A stretch of 64,000 nt of DNA from Lingula anatina (GCF_001039355.2 NW_019775712.1:6688-70687), one strand, 5' to 3'. Numbered from the stretch's first letter, positions 1 to 15,300 are shown. The notes: generated by a model from the letters alone, not told the origin. Numbers and translations are program-made.

Positions 1-3000
1 GGGGGGGGGGGGGGGGGTATAGTGATCGATATGAGTTTAGGCGATTTATATATATATTTTAAATCAAAGTTGATGTGCATCTGGCGTGTGACCATGTGAA
101 TTTTTCCATGTATTAGGATCTATTTGGTATTGAAATAAAGGTGGTTGTTTATAATGATAATATAAACTTATATACAAATTTATGATTTTCTATGGCGTAC
201 ATATAGCGGATTTATTGAATTAGTTAAAAAAAAAAACTTCGACCATTTATTTATTTATTTATATTTTTGTCTTTGCATCATGACAGACGTGTGATTTTCA
301 AGTTCATGAACTATAATCATGCGTGCTGGTATTTTGATATATATATATATTTTTTTTTTTCAAAATAATCTATTCCATTCCCATTTCCCTTGCCAATCAG
401 TTTTGATCACTCATTCAGGTGCAACAAATATAATATATAGTAACATTAATAAAGAATATATAATCCACAATAATAAAACCAGTCTCGCAATGCGTTATTT
501 ATTTATTTGTTTATTTTACAATATAACTGTAACATTCGATCCTGACTTCAACACTTAACGCACAATCATGCAGATCGCCAGGAATAGACTCCGCTGAGGA
601 CGACATAGCTTTAAAAAAGCCATAGTCTATATCTTGACGTATTACTATTATACTATATAGGATCGTTTAACAGCTTTTCACGTCAGTTTTAGGGATTGTC
701 TTGTCTGATCACAAATAATATGCAGAAAAATGACATGTCCATTAAACGGGCAAATTGAAAGTCTTGAAAAAAATGCACATAAAACAAAGCGCTCGATACT
801 AATATAGGCTAGACGCTATTTCCTCGGTGATCTATACTCGGTTTGACACTGGATTATGATGGACAAATGTATGACGGTTTATTTCAGGGTGGTCGTCCTA
901 TAAAACCAATGGGCCGTGACATTGATAGAGGGCGCCAAAGTCAGAAAAAGGTGCGAAAAATGGACATTTTAACTTTGTTGTCAATGACGTAATTTTACAA
1001 GTGACTTGAATCCCCAAAATCTCTGAATCAATCAACAATACTTCTTTCAATAAGAGAACTGATTTTGAAGGTTAAAGAACAATCTTTTCAAAATCTTAAT
1101 TGAAACATAGTCTACTTTTCTATGCTATTGCGGCAAATTTACTATGTTGGTGGTCTTTGGGCGATCATATTCTTTTATATATTGCACTGAGAGTAATACA
1201 ATTTTCCCTGTCCATTAAATGTTATATTTCTATCTGTCTTATGAAGTTACACTTGTATTACTTCAATATACGCCGTAATGCTGCCCATCAAATATCGTAA
1301 ATAAAATTCTGGACCATCAAGCAACACTTTTTTTTCAGTTACAAAAACTAGCTTAAAATGCATTAATTTCACACATTAAGTCTCCAAATTGCAGGCTAAA
1401 TGATGATTAAATATTTGTTGAGATATAAAAATGCAAAAAAAAAAAAAAAAAAATGTAATGTATCTATTTGTCATCTTGTGCGACGCGCATCTATATATCC
1501 GCTAATGCGTCGCGCATCTATCCGCTAGTACAGGCCTATATGATACACATTACACATGCATTTATTATTGATAAATTGGTTTTTAAAACAGGTAATTGAA
1601 ATATTATCAACATCAATACGTATAGTATATAAGGTGCGGTAGCATGTAACAAAATAGTTCAGATTTAATTCATAGAAAAAAGCCTTACCGTTCTAACGGG
1701 ATGCCAGACCCCAACACGGCTTATTACTTCTCCGATATATTCATTTGTATACATGAATAATTATACACAAAAATATTATATTTAATTTTTAAAGCCCTCA
1801 TCACAAAAAAATGGAAATATATCAATCAGCACATGGCAATGTATGTTTGTGAGACGTTAGTACATGTACACCGTAACGTCATGTTACAAGGCCGGGATTT
1901 TGAATCGGACAGGGGATCTAATCTTACAAGAGTAAAAGAAATCTCATACATGCCTCTACCTCACCCACCGTTGATCAGACCACTGAGACTACTGCGTCTA
2001 GATCTGTCGCAATATGTACTTCAAGATATTAAATTGAATCTATTGATTGGTCAGTGTGCAAAAGTCAAAATGCAAATTTGCAAAAGACTTACACTATAGG
2101 CCTACTGTATCTACTTATTAGTGCAATGAACAGGTCTAAAATCATTCTTGATAAAGCTGGGGCATAAAATAACGTGTCTGTTTTTTGTCTATTACAGAAC
2201 AGATATCTCACAGTTGCTTAGGCTAATTACGTAATGTAGGGGTCAATATCATACTTTGCACAAGAAAGTGTAGAAAAGCACATTGAAATGTTTGGAAATG
2301 GCAATTAAGGGTCTGTAAGGGGCTAGTTTTGACATTGCTCTTGACTTAGATTCAGAGAAAGCTTTCGACTTGGCATTTTGCATAATCCTTTTCTGCTCCA
2401 GTACAATTTCATTTAATATTGCTGAAAATAATACACTTACATGGTAAAAAAAAGACCATGCCTTACAGTTAAGAAGATCGAGGGCGTCTCGATAATCCGA
2501 AGGCTCATTGGTCCGAAAAATCATATGCACGCGCCTCTTATGAACTTCGCTTTATTACTGAGTACACTATACACTTTATTCTTGCATTAATTTGGACTAT
2601 CGAACCTTCGGACCAATGAAACTCCACGTGTGCAGACTACTGGATAAAATAGGCCCAATGTTCATATGCCTGGGTGGGGGAACTGTTAGTGGTCCATAAT
2701 CATTAAAGTCGGTCTCTTCGGTCAATTCCTCAACAAACAAAGAAACAAACAAATAAAGAAAGAAAGATAGAAAAAAGAAAGGAACGTCTTCGAATTATAT
2801 CTTTATTCATTGTATTGCATGCATCTACATGGGTAGATGAAAATGTACAATAGGAATGCAATTATAAATAAATATAAATTATATTAAATAGTGATGACTA
2901 CTTGTGAGAAAAAATACAAAACATATTTGGCAGAGCCCAATTGGCTCTACCTACTCAATTGCAACTGCCAGTATACTTGTTGGTAATGGGTGCAGCACAG

Positions 3001-4174
3001 TCCCTTTTTTGGAAGGCTTACCATAAATATTTGGCAAGAGCAATCATATGTCCATTCTTCTTACCAGTCATTAGTGTTTTGAATTTATCTGTATGGTAAG
3101 ATGTTCGTCATATACGTCCATAAAGATACGCGTCCCGCCTACACAGATATGTCACGTACAGCCTATGCAGATATACCGACCCAAACATATCCAATTCAAG
3201 TACCTTAAAAAGGGTATAACATTGCGTGGTCGCTATATATCTTACTTATCTTTCTACTTATCTCTCCTTATTCAAACCTCTCAAATAAAAGTTTTTGATG
3301 ACGATATTAACTTCCGAAATGTACAGAAAAACATGGCGATCAAAAAGACTGGCTAGTAATTGAGTAGTATATCATTTAATTGAAGCTGATACAAATTATC
3401 GAATCTAAGTGCAGGGACGGGTCCAACAATCATCCGTGAGTATTGGGAAATTGCTCTTTTTTTTTTATAGAAAACTAAGGTTGCGTAATCCCCGCAGGAA
3501 ATCTATTCAGTGTCTAATCTTGCATTAAGCGGCAAGCTTTTTAGTGGGTCGCCAGCATATCTATATTCCAACGGCTTTTGTTCCGAGGGACTTTTTCTTC
3601 GAAGTTTTTTTTTTTTTTTTTTTGATCCGAGAGACTTTTTCTCTGAAGGTCCGCTATTCCGAAGCCATAGCGGCGACGGGAATTAAACATGCTCTGCATA
3701 TACTGCTATCAAGAATTTGCTCTACATGTATATACCCGATATACTAGCGCACACGTTGCGAAATAACAGATAAAAGTGCCTCTCTGCACATGCAGATAAT
3801 AGCTATCCTCCTGTTCTGAATAAGCTCTAAATTTGGTGGGAATTTCCTGGATAGGACATATTTAATATTCTAAGCTGCTCATCAAATTCGGGTGAAAATA
3901 TGAATTAGGTGTGACCTAAGTGGGTTTTAGGAAAATTATGAAATTTTTAGGCTCTAAATTTTCCTGTTCTCCAATTCTCTTTCTTAATAAAAGCAAATGA
4001 AATAGGAAACCCAACACCTTAATTGAAATCAACGTATTAAAAAACCCCCTTAAAGTCTATTTGTAAGCTTGCATTTTCATCATTTGTGTGCAATATGGTA
4101 ATTGACAAAAAAAAAAAAAAAAAAAGATTGTTCCAAACCCCCTTAATATGGAATGTTTTTAAGATTACGCAAAA

Positions 4175-4213
<39 letters not shown>

Positions 4214-4341
4214 GTTAACGTATGATCTTTTCGGAGGGAGTGAGTGTAAAAACCCTCGTATTTATATGAAAAGAGACGCGGCGAATAAAAGTTTGAAACT
4301 CCAACTAGTCGTCGTTCTCGTTAGTACAACAGTGTATCTGT

Positions 4342-4527
4342 AGTAGGCCTACAGGTTGTAATTCACATTACCTAGAGCTGTATATTGCCACCCCAAGTCT
4401 AGAATTAATATTTTCGCCCTTCCAGTATACATATCTAGAGTAGGTCTACAAATAAAATTTACATTACCTAGAGCTGCATATTGTCACTCCAGATCTAGAA
4501 TTAATATTTTCGCCATTCCAATATAAC
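4342..4527. repeat. Two-unit tandem duplication, about 95 bp each
   Basis: Two adjacent similar units share the cores TTACATTACCTAGAGCTG and TCTAGAATTAATATTTTCGC. They run from about 4342 to 4437 and 4440 to 4527. The differences between them are scattered substitutions, so this is an older local duplication. Nothing coding is visible. Confidence 0.75.
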
Positions 4528-4579
4528 GATGGTATTTTATTGAATTTTCAAAGTTCCTTTCATGTTTTACTAAAGATAA

Positions 4580-4735
4580 TTTGAACTTCTGCCAGGGGGG
4601 GTTCGGGGGGGGGGGGTACGAAAGAACCACCCCTTTTGCTGGGAAATGGTCCACTCTGGGTAAAATTTGATCTAGTTACATAAATTTTTTTATGGAAAAG
4701 GGTCCACTTTTTCAGGAAAAGAACCCCCCTTTCGA
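4580..4735 (-). repeat. Dispersed G-run-bounded repeat, copy 1
   Basis: This stretch matches the reverse complement of 29700-29870 along its length. Shared features are a G-rich end, a GAAAGAACC block, a central TAAAATTTGATCTAG-like segment and a GGTCCACTTTTTCAG block followed by a CCCCCCTT run. Two diverged copies in opposite orientation indicate an interspersed repeat. I see no terminal inverted repeats that would assign its class. Confidence 0.65.
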
Positions 4736-5039
4736 AATCGCTGGCTACTGGCCTGCTTGATAACCAAGTGATCAGTTCTATGTCCTAAAGGTCATAAGCG
4801 CCACTATCTAGCCTAACTATATGTAGCCACGCAATGCCACTTTTTTAGCTGAAAAATCACTGTTTATGCCTACGTTTCAATAAAAACAGATATTTGTTTC
4901 TATCGTTTCTATAAAATAAAAATAAAAAAGGGGGGGGGGGGGGGTCTGTGACCTGAACGACCGAATGGTAAAAAAAATGATGAGCTCATCTTGAACTTAT
5001 AACGCCACCTAAAGGGGAAAGGGCATAGCAACTGTCACG

Positions 5040-5177
5040 TGACCAAACAGCAGCCATCTGTAGACACCTGCTACAAGTAACTGGAGCTGATTATCGGCCA
5101 ATATGTGACAATTAGTCCGTTGCAGCGTTGAAGCTCATCTGTAATTTTACATTCCGTCCATGTTTCAAGTACCAATG
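5040..5177 (+). promoter_or_regulatory. Possible untranslated first exon of the anoctamin gene
   Basis: A good donor (ATG then GTAAGA at 5178) lies about 1.15 kb before the first coding exon of the anoctamin. Splicing from it to the acceptor before 6325 would put stop codons ahead of the ATG at 6339 in the frame of the ATG at 5175. It could therefore only supply 5' untranslated sequence. This is inferred from the donor alone; the start shown is arbitrary. Confidence 0.25.
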
Positions 5178-6338
5178 GTAAGAAAATATATTACATATGA
5201 ATATTGCCAAATTGTAGGGCTGTCAAACCAAGGGACAGCCTAAGAGAATGGAAAATTTTTGTTTGCCTGGATTACTGGTTAGGATTTTAACGTTACTGGG
5301 CGCATATGTGGCATTGTTTTCCGAGTATCTAACCAACCAATTGGGAATTTGATTTTAAGTGTGCATATTGCCTTCACCAACTATATACCGTATTACGGCT
5401 ATTGAAAAAGAAGTGAACCTGTAATTTCATAACAGTGTCTGGTACATTTGTAGTATACCCCCACCCCAGCTGTAACTTTCACTTTTCAAGCAGTTTTTCA
5501 CAGTTTTTTTTAAACATTTTCTTGTTTATCTATGTCAAAGCTGTTTAAATAACATGCTTTTGTAATTATCTGTGGTCTTTTTTTAGTTTTAATCACGTTC
5601 AAAATCACATGTGGATCTAAGATTTCGGAGGGGAAGTGTGGGTGTGGGTGGGGGGGGGGGGAGTAGATTTTTCTGCAGTTTGGGTATGTAGAGCAAACAC
5701 TTACATTTTATGAAAACCCAACATTAGATCAAAGGTCCTTTCTACTTGGCTAAGTTCATGGTATTTTTGTTACATTGCTTTTCATCATTGGTATACCCGG
5801 TATGGTAATTAATAATCAAGTCGATCAAAAACATTAAAACACCCCCTCCGCTTCAGCTCTTATGAATATATCACTGCGAGTATCAAGCTAAATTGTCTAT
5901 TATAAAATATCACTATGCTTTTAAAGTTGTATGGTTAAAGCACAAATTAATGTAATCTGTGATAAATTGTCAAATACCATATGCTTAGCACTTACCCTGA
6001 CCTGGGGTAGCACTAGAAATTTTTTTCACTTAGCCAAATCACCACATTTTTGTCAATTTGATATCAAAATGGTTATAATTTGGCTAAAACATGTCAAATC
6101 AAGACCTCTTTCTTCAGCCGATTTAAGTCAGTTTTAGCATTTAATTGGCTAAATTGGCGAGTGTTAGCGCTACCCCAGCCAACTATGTATAGAAGTGTGC
6201 ATGCTTCATGAAATCTATGCAACTTTCTTTACAATCACTGGAAAGAGCAGATGATTTTGTGTTTTTGGTACCAGCACCTTGACTGATCTGAATTGCTGAA
6301 ATGTCACTGCTTTCTCTTCTACAGCTGCAATAGTAGGC

Positions 6339-9300
6339 ATGTCTGCAGGCTTGCACACTATGAATGGTGGGTCCAACCTGCCTCCCATCACTGAGGGGAA
6401 ACCCATGGACAGCATCCTCAGAGCTAAAACTACAGTTCTGAAACATAAGAAGAAGAAAAGAGAACGTTCAGTAACAGGGATATCAAGTGAAAATGCCAAT
6501 AAAAAAAGAATTGACTATGTTTTGGTGTATACAGAGGAGCAGCTGAAACCAGATGCAGATAAGGAAGAAATTGAGGAGTTTGAACAGAGAAAAGCAATGA
6601 GGACAAAGTTTCAGGGAGCTCTAATGGCTGAGGGATTGACATTGAATGAACTGCATGTTGTAAATAAAGATGATAAACATGAAGTCTTTGTCTTAGTTCA
6701 CACTGGCTTTGAGGATCTGTGTCTGGAGGCAGAGAGCGTTCACCTGGAGATGCCTTTAAAAGGGGTAAGTTTAGCTGTCTGGGGTGGTTTGATAGGCTCC
6801 ATTCAGAAATGGGGAATAACTAGTATGAGGGATAAAAAATGGTGACTGACTACAAAGCTTGCCATCTAATCCACTAATAGACACTGAATAGATATCCCGT
6901 GGGGAAGTATTCAAGTGGGTCAGCCATATTTAACCCTCGGACTAATTAGTCCCCTATTCTGAATGGGGCCATAGAGATTATTAGGGAACTACCAAGGCCA
7001 CTGATATTTTGATAAATTAAAATCTTACTTGCCCAAGTTAAGTGCTGGGGTTGATCCAGTATATCTTATGACATTTCTTTTACTAGTAGGCAGTAGCTGA
7101 GTACTTAACGTATAGGCAAAAAATTTTTGAACTAGATTACAGATATTTGGAGGACGCAGTTATATGTTTAACATTATTTTTAGTTGGAACAAGTAGATGT
7201 TTATGAATAGATGTAAACGTTGCTATGCTTGACTCTAGCATATGCCTATACCTGGTGCAGACTACTAGTAAAGACTTTTGAACAAGAGAATACTACAATT
7301 TGAGTCAAATAAAAAATGAAATTGATCTCCCCCTCCACCCCCCCCCCCCCCCAAAAAAAAAAAAAAAAAAAGGAATGTGAAGACCAAGGTCACTAGTGTT
7401 GTAAGTTATGCTAAAAGTGAAAAATAAATAATTTGAAGGAGTAGTAACATATCCTGGGTTTGATAATATTTAAGCTTTAAGCATTATCAAGCTGGTCAAA
7501 TTGAGGCTGGGATACATCTGCTGTGCTGGATGACCAAGAGAATATTACTTAGAAATTATATAGTATTTACCTGATATAATAGTAAAAATGATAGTGTAAA
7601 TAAAGAGATATGTGTCTTTGAATATGAATGTAAATATACATAAGTTTGACAATTAGAACTGGTAGAATTGATTTGTAGCACCATTAATATTATAGACATG
7701 ATCTTTCCAATGCAATACATTACTCATATTGGACTACGTGTTTGTGTTTTCCCTGGGTAAACATTTTGGTTTACTCTAAAGATTTCTGTGACTTGTTATT
7801 AGCAACAGCAAAATTTGCATGGTCACTCTGTGTTGATTCATGGCCACTTGAATCTATAGCATTAAATTACCATACATTAAATCAAATTATTTGAAAAGCA
7901 TTACCAGTACCTCACTGAAATGTAAATGATATTCATATTTTAAAAAATGATAGCATGACTGTTCTGTTAGTTCATTTAGAGAAAGGTGCTTAGTTTGAGT
8001 CTCTGAAAGATGTCATTTAAGAACTGTAGAGAGGGCAAAGATATCTGTCCGTTTAGTAACCATTTAGTTACCAATTATCTGAACTAAACAAGCTCATCTT
8101 ATGTAAAAAAGAGGAAAATTTAAATTGAAATGTTAATTGGTAATTACTATTAGACTATCTGGAGAATCTTACAACTCATATAAATGTCAAAATTTGAGGT
8201 GAAGTGAAAGATTAATGATTGGTATAAGTCAGATTTTCAGACTTTCGGTTTCCAAATGACTTTTTTTTCTATGCTGGAAAATTAACAGTGATACTGACAA
8301 TCATATTCTGGTATTATTTAGATAGAAAATAAAAGAAAATACTTCATGATAAATTGATAAAGGTTAAATTTGAACTATTATTAATTTAAAATGTTGAATG
8401 TTTGATTTGTGCCAAAAATCAATGTGAAAGCACAGGCTAAGTATAAAAATACAAAATTGATACCTAAGTGAGTAACTGTGTAACTGTTGATACCATAATA
8501 ACTGTGTATGGCATCTTTAAATAACTTTCTCTTACATATCTCTTGTATTGTGCTGCTGGAATCATTTCAGCTGAAGGTCAGTGAACAAAGAGTAGACATT
8601 GAGGAAGAGGAGAAGTCATATGGTAGAAAACTACAAGACTGGGTTCAAGAATTGCAAAGAGTCTATCTGCAGACAGATAATGAAGGTAATTATAATAAAA
8701 AGATACATTTTTCTGTTGCTCTTCAAAATTTACTCTTGCAACCTGAAAGAAACAATTGAAGCAACTCTGCATTCTTTTAATTAATATACAGCAATCCTGT
8801 CTCTATGGAATGCTAGATATTTAGCTCAGTTAGCTTATTTATAAGAAAATTGTATACCTTGGAAGTTGGTTAATGTTAATGTCCAGACTGTTCTACTGGC
8901 TACATGTACATAATTTCAGCAGCATGTCTGGTTCTTATATTGGTGTCTTATGTGATTGAATTTTTTTGGTATTTTAAATGCATCAGGCAAATATGTCACA
9001 AACCTCATTTATGTATTGTTTCACAGTCTTTTTTTTGTGGATCTTATTCTTGTGTGTCATATCAATAGATCCTCCATGGAAATAAGGTAGAAATTGATAA
9101 CCAATGCAGGTGTGGATTGTGCTACAGATTATAATGAATGATGGTGATTTCTTCTGTTCCAGAGGACTACATCAGTGCACCCTTTCAGTGTTCAAAATCT
9201 AATCACTTCAAAGATTTTGAGGACAAGGACAAGTTTTTCCGTAGTTCTTTGCGAAGTTTATTGGTAGGTCTTTACTTTACTTACTTTACTTTATTTATCC

Positions 9301-12300
9301 ATGGCTGCAATGAATAATTGTATTTTTATGATATTTTTGATTACACTAATTAGCCCCCATAATCTAGTTTAAAAACTAGGTTCAGCTGTGAATAAAATGG
9401 TTTTGTTTTGATTGACAAAATTTGAAATTCTTTATATAGAAATAGAAATTTGCTACCTATGTTAAAATGCATGGTACATGTATATATAGGAATCTATTCA
9501 TAGGGGTCAATTTTAAACAGATCCCTTTAGAGATGTATCTGTATCTGTATATAATTGTTACAAAGATGCTAAAATGCATGTTCATTACTGCATGTAAGAC
9601 TAAGTTCTAACTTATCTGATCTATTCTTTTCAGACGCACAACATATTAATCAACACAGATGTCAGGGACAAGACAGAAAAGGAATCCATTCTGAAACATG
9701 GTGGGGTGTAGTCGGCTGCAGTACTGTTGAGATAATTATTGTGTACTAGTAATTAGGGCCATAATGAGCTGTTATTTTTAATTATCTTATACAAGGTTTA
9801 TACACATACTTCTATATTAAGAAAATGGTGTAATTTAGGTGTTAAACTTGAACAATTGTGTGAAGTTGCTTACTATAATGATCGTATAGCATTTTTATGC
9901 AATGCTGTTTGTATTCCTCAGCCAACCTAAAGAATCATAAGAAACCGGATATCCTGGCCAAAAAAGGTACAGTACACTATTACATGCAGGTTTCATATTT
10001 TGAAGCCTGATAATAGTTTGAATGTGTAGTATTTTACTTTTGACATCATAATATATTTTCAGTGTTTCTTTTTATGATGTTGCAAGGTACCCAACAGTTT
10101 TCCTGTATGCATTTTGTTGCAAAAAAATAAAAAAATAAAAAAATAATAATAATAAATGAATAAATAATTAATAAATAAAAAGAAATTAAAATTATGTTGA
10201 AGTCAGAAATAAGCCCAAGAATTAAGTAATATTTTTCTTCAATCAGTAGCTCCAATATTTCAATGTCTGTCAGAGCATCTTCATGAGGGAATATTTAACT
10301 GTTTATTGAAGAAAAAATTACCGTTACGATATTTTTCTCTGAGACCTAAGCCCACAATGTACAGAATTAATAGCTGCATCATTCTTGTCTTTTTATTTTT
10401 TCAGCTCTTCCTTATCTTCTTCACAAAAAGATCTACACAGATGCCTTCATCATCCATGATGAATCAGTTGATGATCCTGAAAATCCTAGCAACAAAAACA
10501 AGAGTAAGCCTTGTAGCTCATGTTGCGAGGAGGAGTTTGTCAACCCAGTGGGGTTTGATATGGACCCTCGCTGGACTCTGAATCACACATGGACTAGGGT
10601 CTTCAAGTACCAGCCCCTCTGGAAGATAAGGAATTACTTCGGGGAAAAGATTGCCCTGTATTTTGCATGGTCTGGTTTGCTTATTACTTCACTATGGATG
10701 CCAACTTTGTTTGGTCTGAGCATATTTTTCTATGGGTTGCATTTGAGGTGAGTAAAAGAAGAAACATCATTTTAAAACTCAAGTCTTAAGTGCATTCAGA
10801 TTTATCAAAACATCAATACTATAATTGTTTTATTTAAACCCTTGTGTTTCGATGTAGGGGTAGAAGTTAACACTGACTTTCAGCAAGGAGTTATAACTCC
10901 TTGCTTTCAGGAATCAGTAGTTTCAAGATGGGTTTCTATACAACAGTTCCAATAACTGGGAAAATTTCCCCCATATACATTGCAACATTGAATACATGTT
11001 CTACAATTAAAATTGATTCAAAGTAATTGCTTGAGTTAATTCAAAGAATTTCTCCATATTAGTGTCCAAAGACTTGGCAATCCATTTCATGTCAACACCA
11101 CATCTACTGAGAACCAGACAGAGCTGGAACTTATTAAGAGGTTTGTATTTTGCCATAATATGATGCACTGTGTTCCTAATAATGGAACACCTATAGCTTG
11201 ACACAAAGTATGGCATTTTACAAAGAAAATCTGTCAGGAAAATTTTAACATTCATGTTTGAAGCTAAAATTAATTTTGTGCTAAATATATTGTATTTATC
11301 TACATCTGTTTTTGAAATAAATTACTTACATATATTTATCTACATCTGTTTTTGAAATAAATTACTTGTTTTTTTTGCCCTTGTTTTTGATCTGAATTTT
11401 TAAAGAAGAAAAACATTGATCACATAATCAAATGTGCAATATGTGTGATTATGTTTGGTAATACAATTATTAATTTATCTTGAAAGGCTCGTGGACACGG
11501 CAGAAAACCTGATGGACGTGATCAAGGAAGCCTGTGATAATGAAGTGACTCCATTCTTTGCTCTAGCCATATGTCTCTGGGGTGAGTTGTTATCAGGATT
11601 GTGGGACTGAACAGGGAGCCCAAAAAAATGTTTCTGCTATTTCTGAGGGAGACCAGCTACACCAAAAATGTTGTGAGAGGAAGAGGGTGGGATTTAACTA
11701 TACAACATGGCTTTTTTCATTAACTGTTTTTCAATTTTTTATTTGTTATTGAAATGTTCAATAGTTAACACAAAAGAAAAATGCATGGCCCCCCTCCCCC
11801 AATGAAAAATGTTTGAACCAGTTACGAACTTTCACTGGTAGGTTTTTACTTGCTTTTCTATCTTTACACTTTTTATAAGACTAGTGCAGCAGCTGCTATT
11901 TACTTGAAAACTTTTTCCAGGCACAATTTTCCTTGAATACTGGAAGCGGACAAATGCTACGCTGGCCTATGAGTGGGATGTGAACAACTTTGAAGTGGCT
12001 GAGCCAGACAGACCGGGCTTTAAAGGGACTCACAGTAAGATGGTGAGTAAAGTTACATAGTTGATGGCCTCATGCTTTAGCTTTTGCCTATGTTTAACTG
12101 TTTATGATGGTTGGCTTTTTTGTTTTGTTAGATATTTTGTATCGCTTGTTTTCATTTTCATTTCGTAAAATGAGAATTGTCTCCCTCCCCCTCTCAGTCT
12201 TTTCCAATTCAATGTGCGGATATATTTCAATTTGTATGTAACATTTTCTTTGTTTTATTACTTCAGGATCCCATAACAGATGAGCTAACGTGGTACTACC

Positions 12301-15300
12301 CCTTCTACCGCCAGTGTACCAAGTATGCCGCATCCTGCATGGTCCTAGTGCTTATGGTAACCACTTGTTTTAGCAGTGAAAAATAAAAATTATAATAGTT
12401 TTTATTAAAATAACTTGATTGTGTAACACAGAATTTAAATTCCATAATTGCACGGTACACATATCTTTATTAAACACATTTATTGAAATGATTTCTTGAA
12501 AAAGAGTACAGAATTTCCCAACCTGCCCCATTCTATTAACAAAATTCTGATTGTTAAGTTTTTATGAATTATCTTTATTAATTCACAATTTTAAAATCAT
12601 AATGGTGCATTGAGATCCAGTTTTAAAAAGAATACTGATAAGACTAATTGTCTGTGTCCAGGTGTGCCTGGTGTTCATCAGTGTGGCTGGAGTGATATTG
12701 TACAGGGTGGTGATAACTGTGGACTACTGTACCATATGGCCCTCTACCATGTGTCTGCTCTTTGGCACAATAGCTTCCTCACTCATGAATGCCATATCCA
12801 TACTCATTCTGGGCAAGGTAAGGAAGAGGTTGGAGGAGAAAATATCCACTGACATGAATTGTTGTTTATTTTCTAATGTGTATTGCTTGTCAGTTTTATT
12901 GTTTGTGGGTGGTATGACACGTTATGTCAATAATTTAACCCTAAATTGCACACAGTATTGAGAAATGTGCACACACATTTTATTCATTTAAATTTGACCT
13001 AAAGTGCAACTGTTAAAATGTCAAAATGTATTTTTAATTATTTTTCAGATTTATGACAAAATAGCATATATTCTCACAGATTGGGGTAAGTATATAATTG
13101 AAAATATAATGATGACTTTCTTGAGTGCAGTTTAAGACAGCTTTTTTTTAACTAATGGGTTTCACTTTCCAAAATGTATAAATTTATCTAGTTAAAATGT
13201 AAATTGCAGGTAAGATCTAAGAAACTGGATTCATGTTATGCTATCCTTGCTGTCTAGTTTTATAAATTATCCTTTCTGCTTTTTCAAGAAAACCACCGAA
13301 CACAAACAGCATATGACGATGCCTTGGTGATCAAGCTGTTTGCTTTCCAGTTTGCGAACTCCTATGCCTCTTTGTTTTACATTGCCTTTTTCAGAGGGGT
13401 AAGTCCTGCTCCCTTGGATTACCAGTATTTTAAATACTGAAACATTAATTAAAATATCAAGCTTATGGCTAGCTTACTTGAATCAGTGTGTGTTAAATCT
13501 TCATGGGAATGAATTTTAATTAATCCTGACACCCTGAAAGTAAAATTTGTATTACCAAATAGTTCTAATAAACATCATTACAAAATGATTATTGTCAAGT
13601 AGGTATCACGATGTTGACCAACTTCAATTAAATTTCAATCATAAGCCTCATACTAGAATGAAGAATGCATTGTGTTTTTTCATGATTTAATTGAATTAAT
13701 TTCTTATTCCTTTAATTAAACTTCTTTAATGTAATGTGGGTTTTCGGTTGAAAGTACTGTAACATCAAAAACATAGAATAAAAACTAGTACATGTGCCAC
13801 TATTTCATCTTATTGTGTTTACTTGTTATATTGCAGCTAGATGAAGGGTTGTTTGGTTTGGGTGATAAGTATGTGGACACCTGTGGTACTGGCAATAACT
13901 GTATGTCCATGTTATCCTTCCAAGTGTTGGTGCTCATGATTATCAAACCCTTCCCCAAGTTATTGAAAGATGTCTGCATACCGTAAGTAGAGCAAATTTC
14001 CAGTGTAAGTTATGGTAGGTTTTTCAAGCTGTAAAAAAATTAACTTTCTGAAAATCATTTGAAGATTATTCAAGTGTGATTTTCAGATATTATTTGATGG
14101 AAATGTTGTGGTAGATGTCAGTAATTTTAAAAAGTACTCCAAGAAAAACATTAAATAAATATAAAACAGAGACATGCAAATAGAGACTTTCATATGTAAC
14201 TATACCAATCCAACCCTCATTTCAGTTACCTGAAGCAGTTGTGGAGGGAGAAAATCAAGGGCTGCTGCAGCAGAAAAGAAAACAAAGTCAGCCCAGAGAA
14301 AGATGTCAAAGTCACAATAGATGACTATGTGGAAAGAGAGAGACAGAAACCAAAGCTGGAAGACTTCACTCTGAGTGAATACACAGAGAAGGTCATCCAG
14401 TATGGCTACCTTATGGTCAGTGTTGACTTTTTTCCAGTTGTTAGATTTTAATTTTTTCTTTATTATTTTGAATGTTTTGTAGTTGACAGTCAATTGGTTT
14501 TACCTTCAAATCTTTACCCACACACATCCAAGCACCTGCGTACACCCGCTCACCCACATGTCCAATCTGTTAATATTCACACACATTGCTTGATTGGCTT
14601 TCCCTTACAATAAATAAAAAGATAATTTACCATAAACTTATATACACACTGTAAATAACATGCTATATAATATATATAATGTAATTGCATCATGCCTGTG
14701 GTGCCAATATGTGAAATATTTTTTGAATGCATGTGTTCCTTGCCATATTTTTAATGATTCTAGAAAAGGTTGTGTAAATTCCGTTTCGTCCTTGCAGTTG
14801 TTCTCGGCCTCACTGCCGCTAGGACCTTTGATAGCCCTGCTGACCAACCTGTTTGACCTGACAGTGGACGCCAAGAGACTACTGTGGTGGTACCGCCGAC
14901 CAGTGGCTTTTGTAGCACAAGATATAGGTGAGAAGTCAGTTAAGTGTGTGATACATGTGTGCCTTAGGGGACAACACAGAGTTGTAACTTTTTTTGTGAC
15001 ATGTTGTAGCTTTAGCTTGTCATATAAGCATTACAAAGGTAAAAAGAAAACAAAAACTGAGGATGTAAATTTCTAATATTTTAGATGACCTACACCAAGA
15101 ATTTTTGCCACAATTCATGAAATTTTTATATACCAAAATTTCAAGTTAATTTCATTTAAATATCAATGTAGTTCCAGGGGCGGATCCAGAGATATTTTCT
15201 GACAGTCTTCCAAATTATCTTTGTTGACCCATCCTCATTTTTGACCGTCTTCCGACAGAAAAAGTTAGATACCCGTCTATATAAAATCTTGAAAAGACTT

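Larger units (their letters stand above)
1..5039. other. Non-coding region, no gene recognised
   Basis: No open frame here resembles a protein family or is bounded by convincing splice sites. The stretch begins with a 17-base G run and holds simple repeats: A runs at 1435-1453 and 4108-4126, a TAAA array at 4173-4214, and G runs near 4600 and 4930. It also has a short direct repeat (GACGCGCATCTAT type) near 1480-1520, a tandem duplication at 4342-4527 and a dispersed repeat at 4580-4735. The 93-codon open frame on the minus strand at 2249-2530 has no recognisable motif. Confidence 0.6.

Noticed and set aside
2249-2530. Minus-strand 93-codon open frame
   Set aside because: No motif, no plausible splice context, and length expected by chance in this AT-rich sequence.
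6183-6642. Minus-strand open frames opposite the first anoctamin exon
   Set aside because: Shadows of the coding exon; no family match and no splice support.
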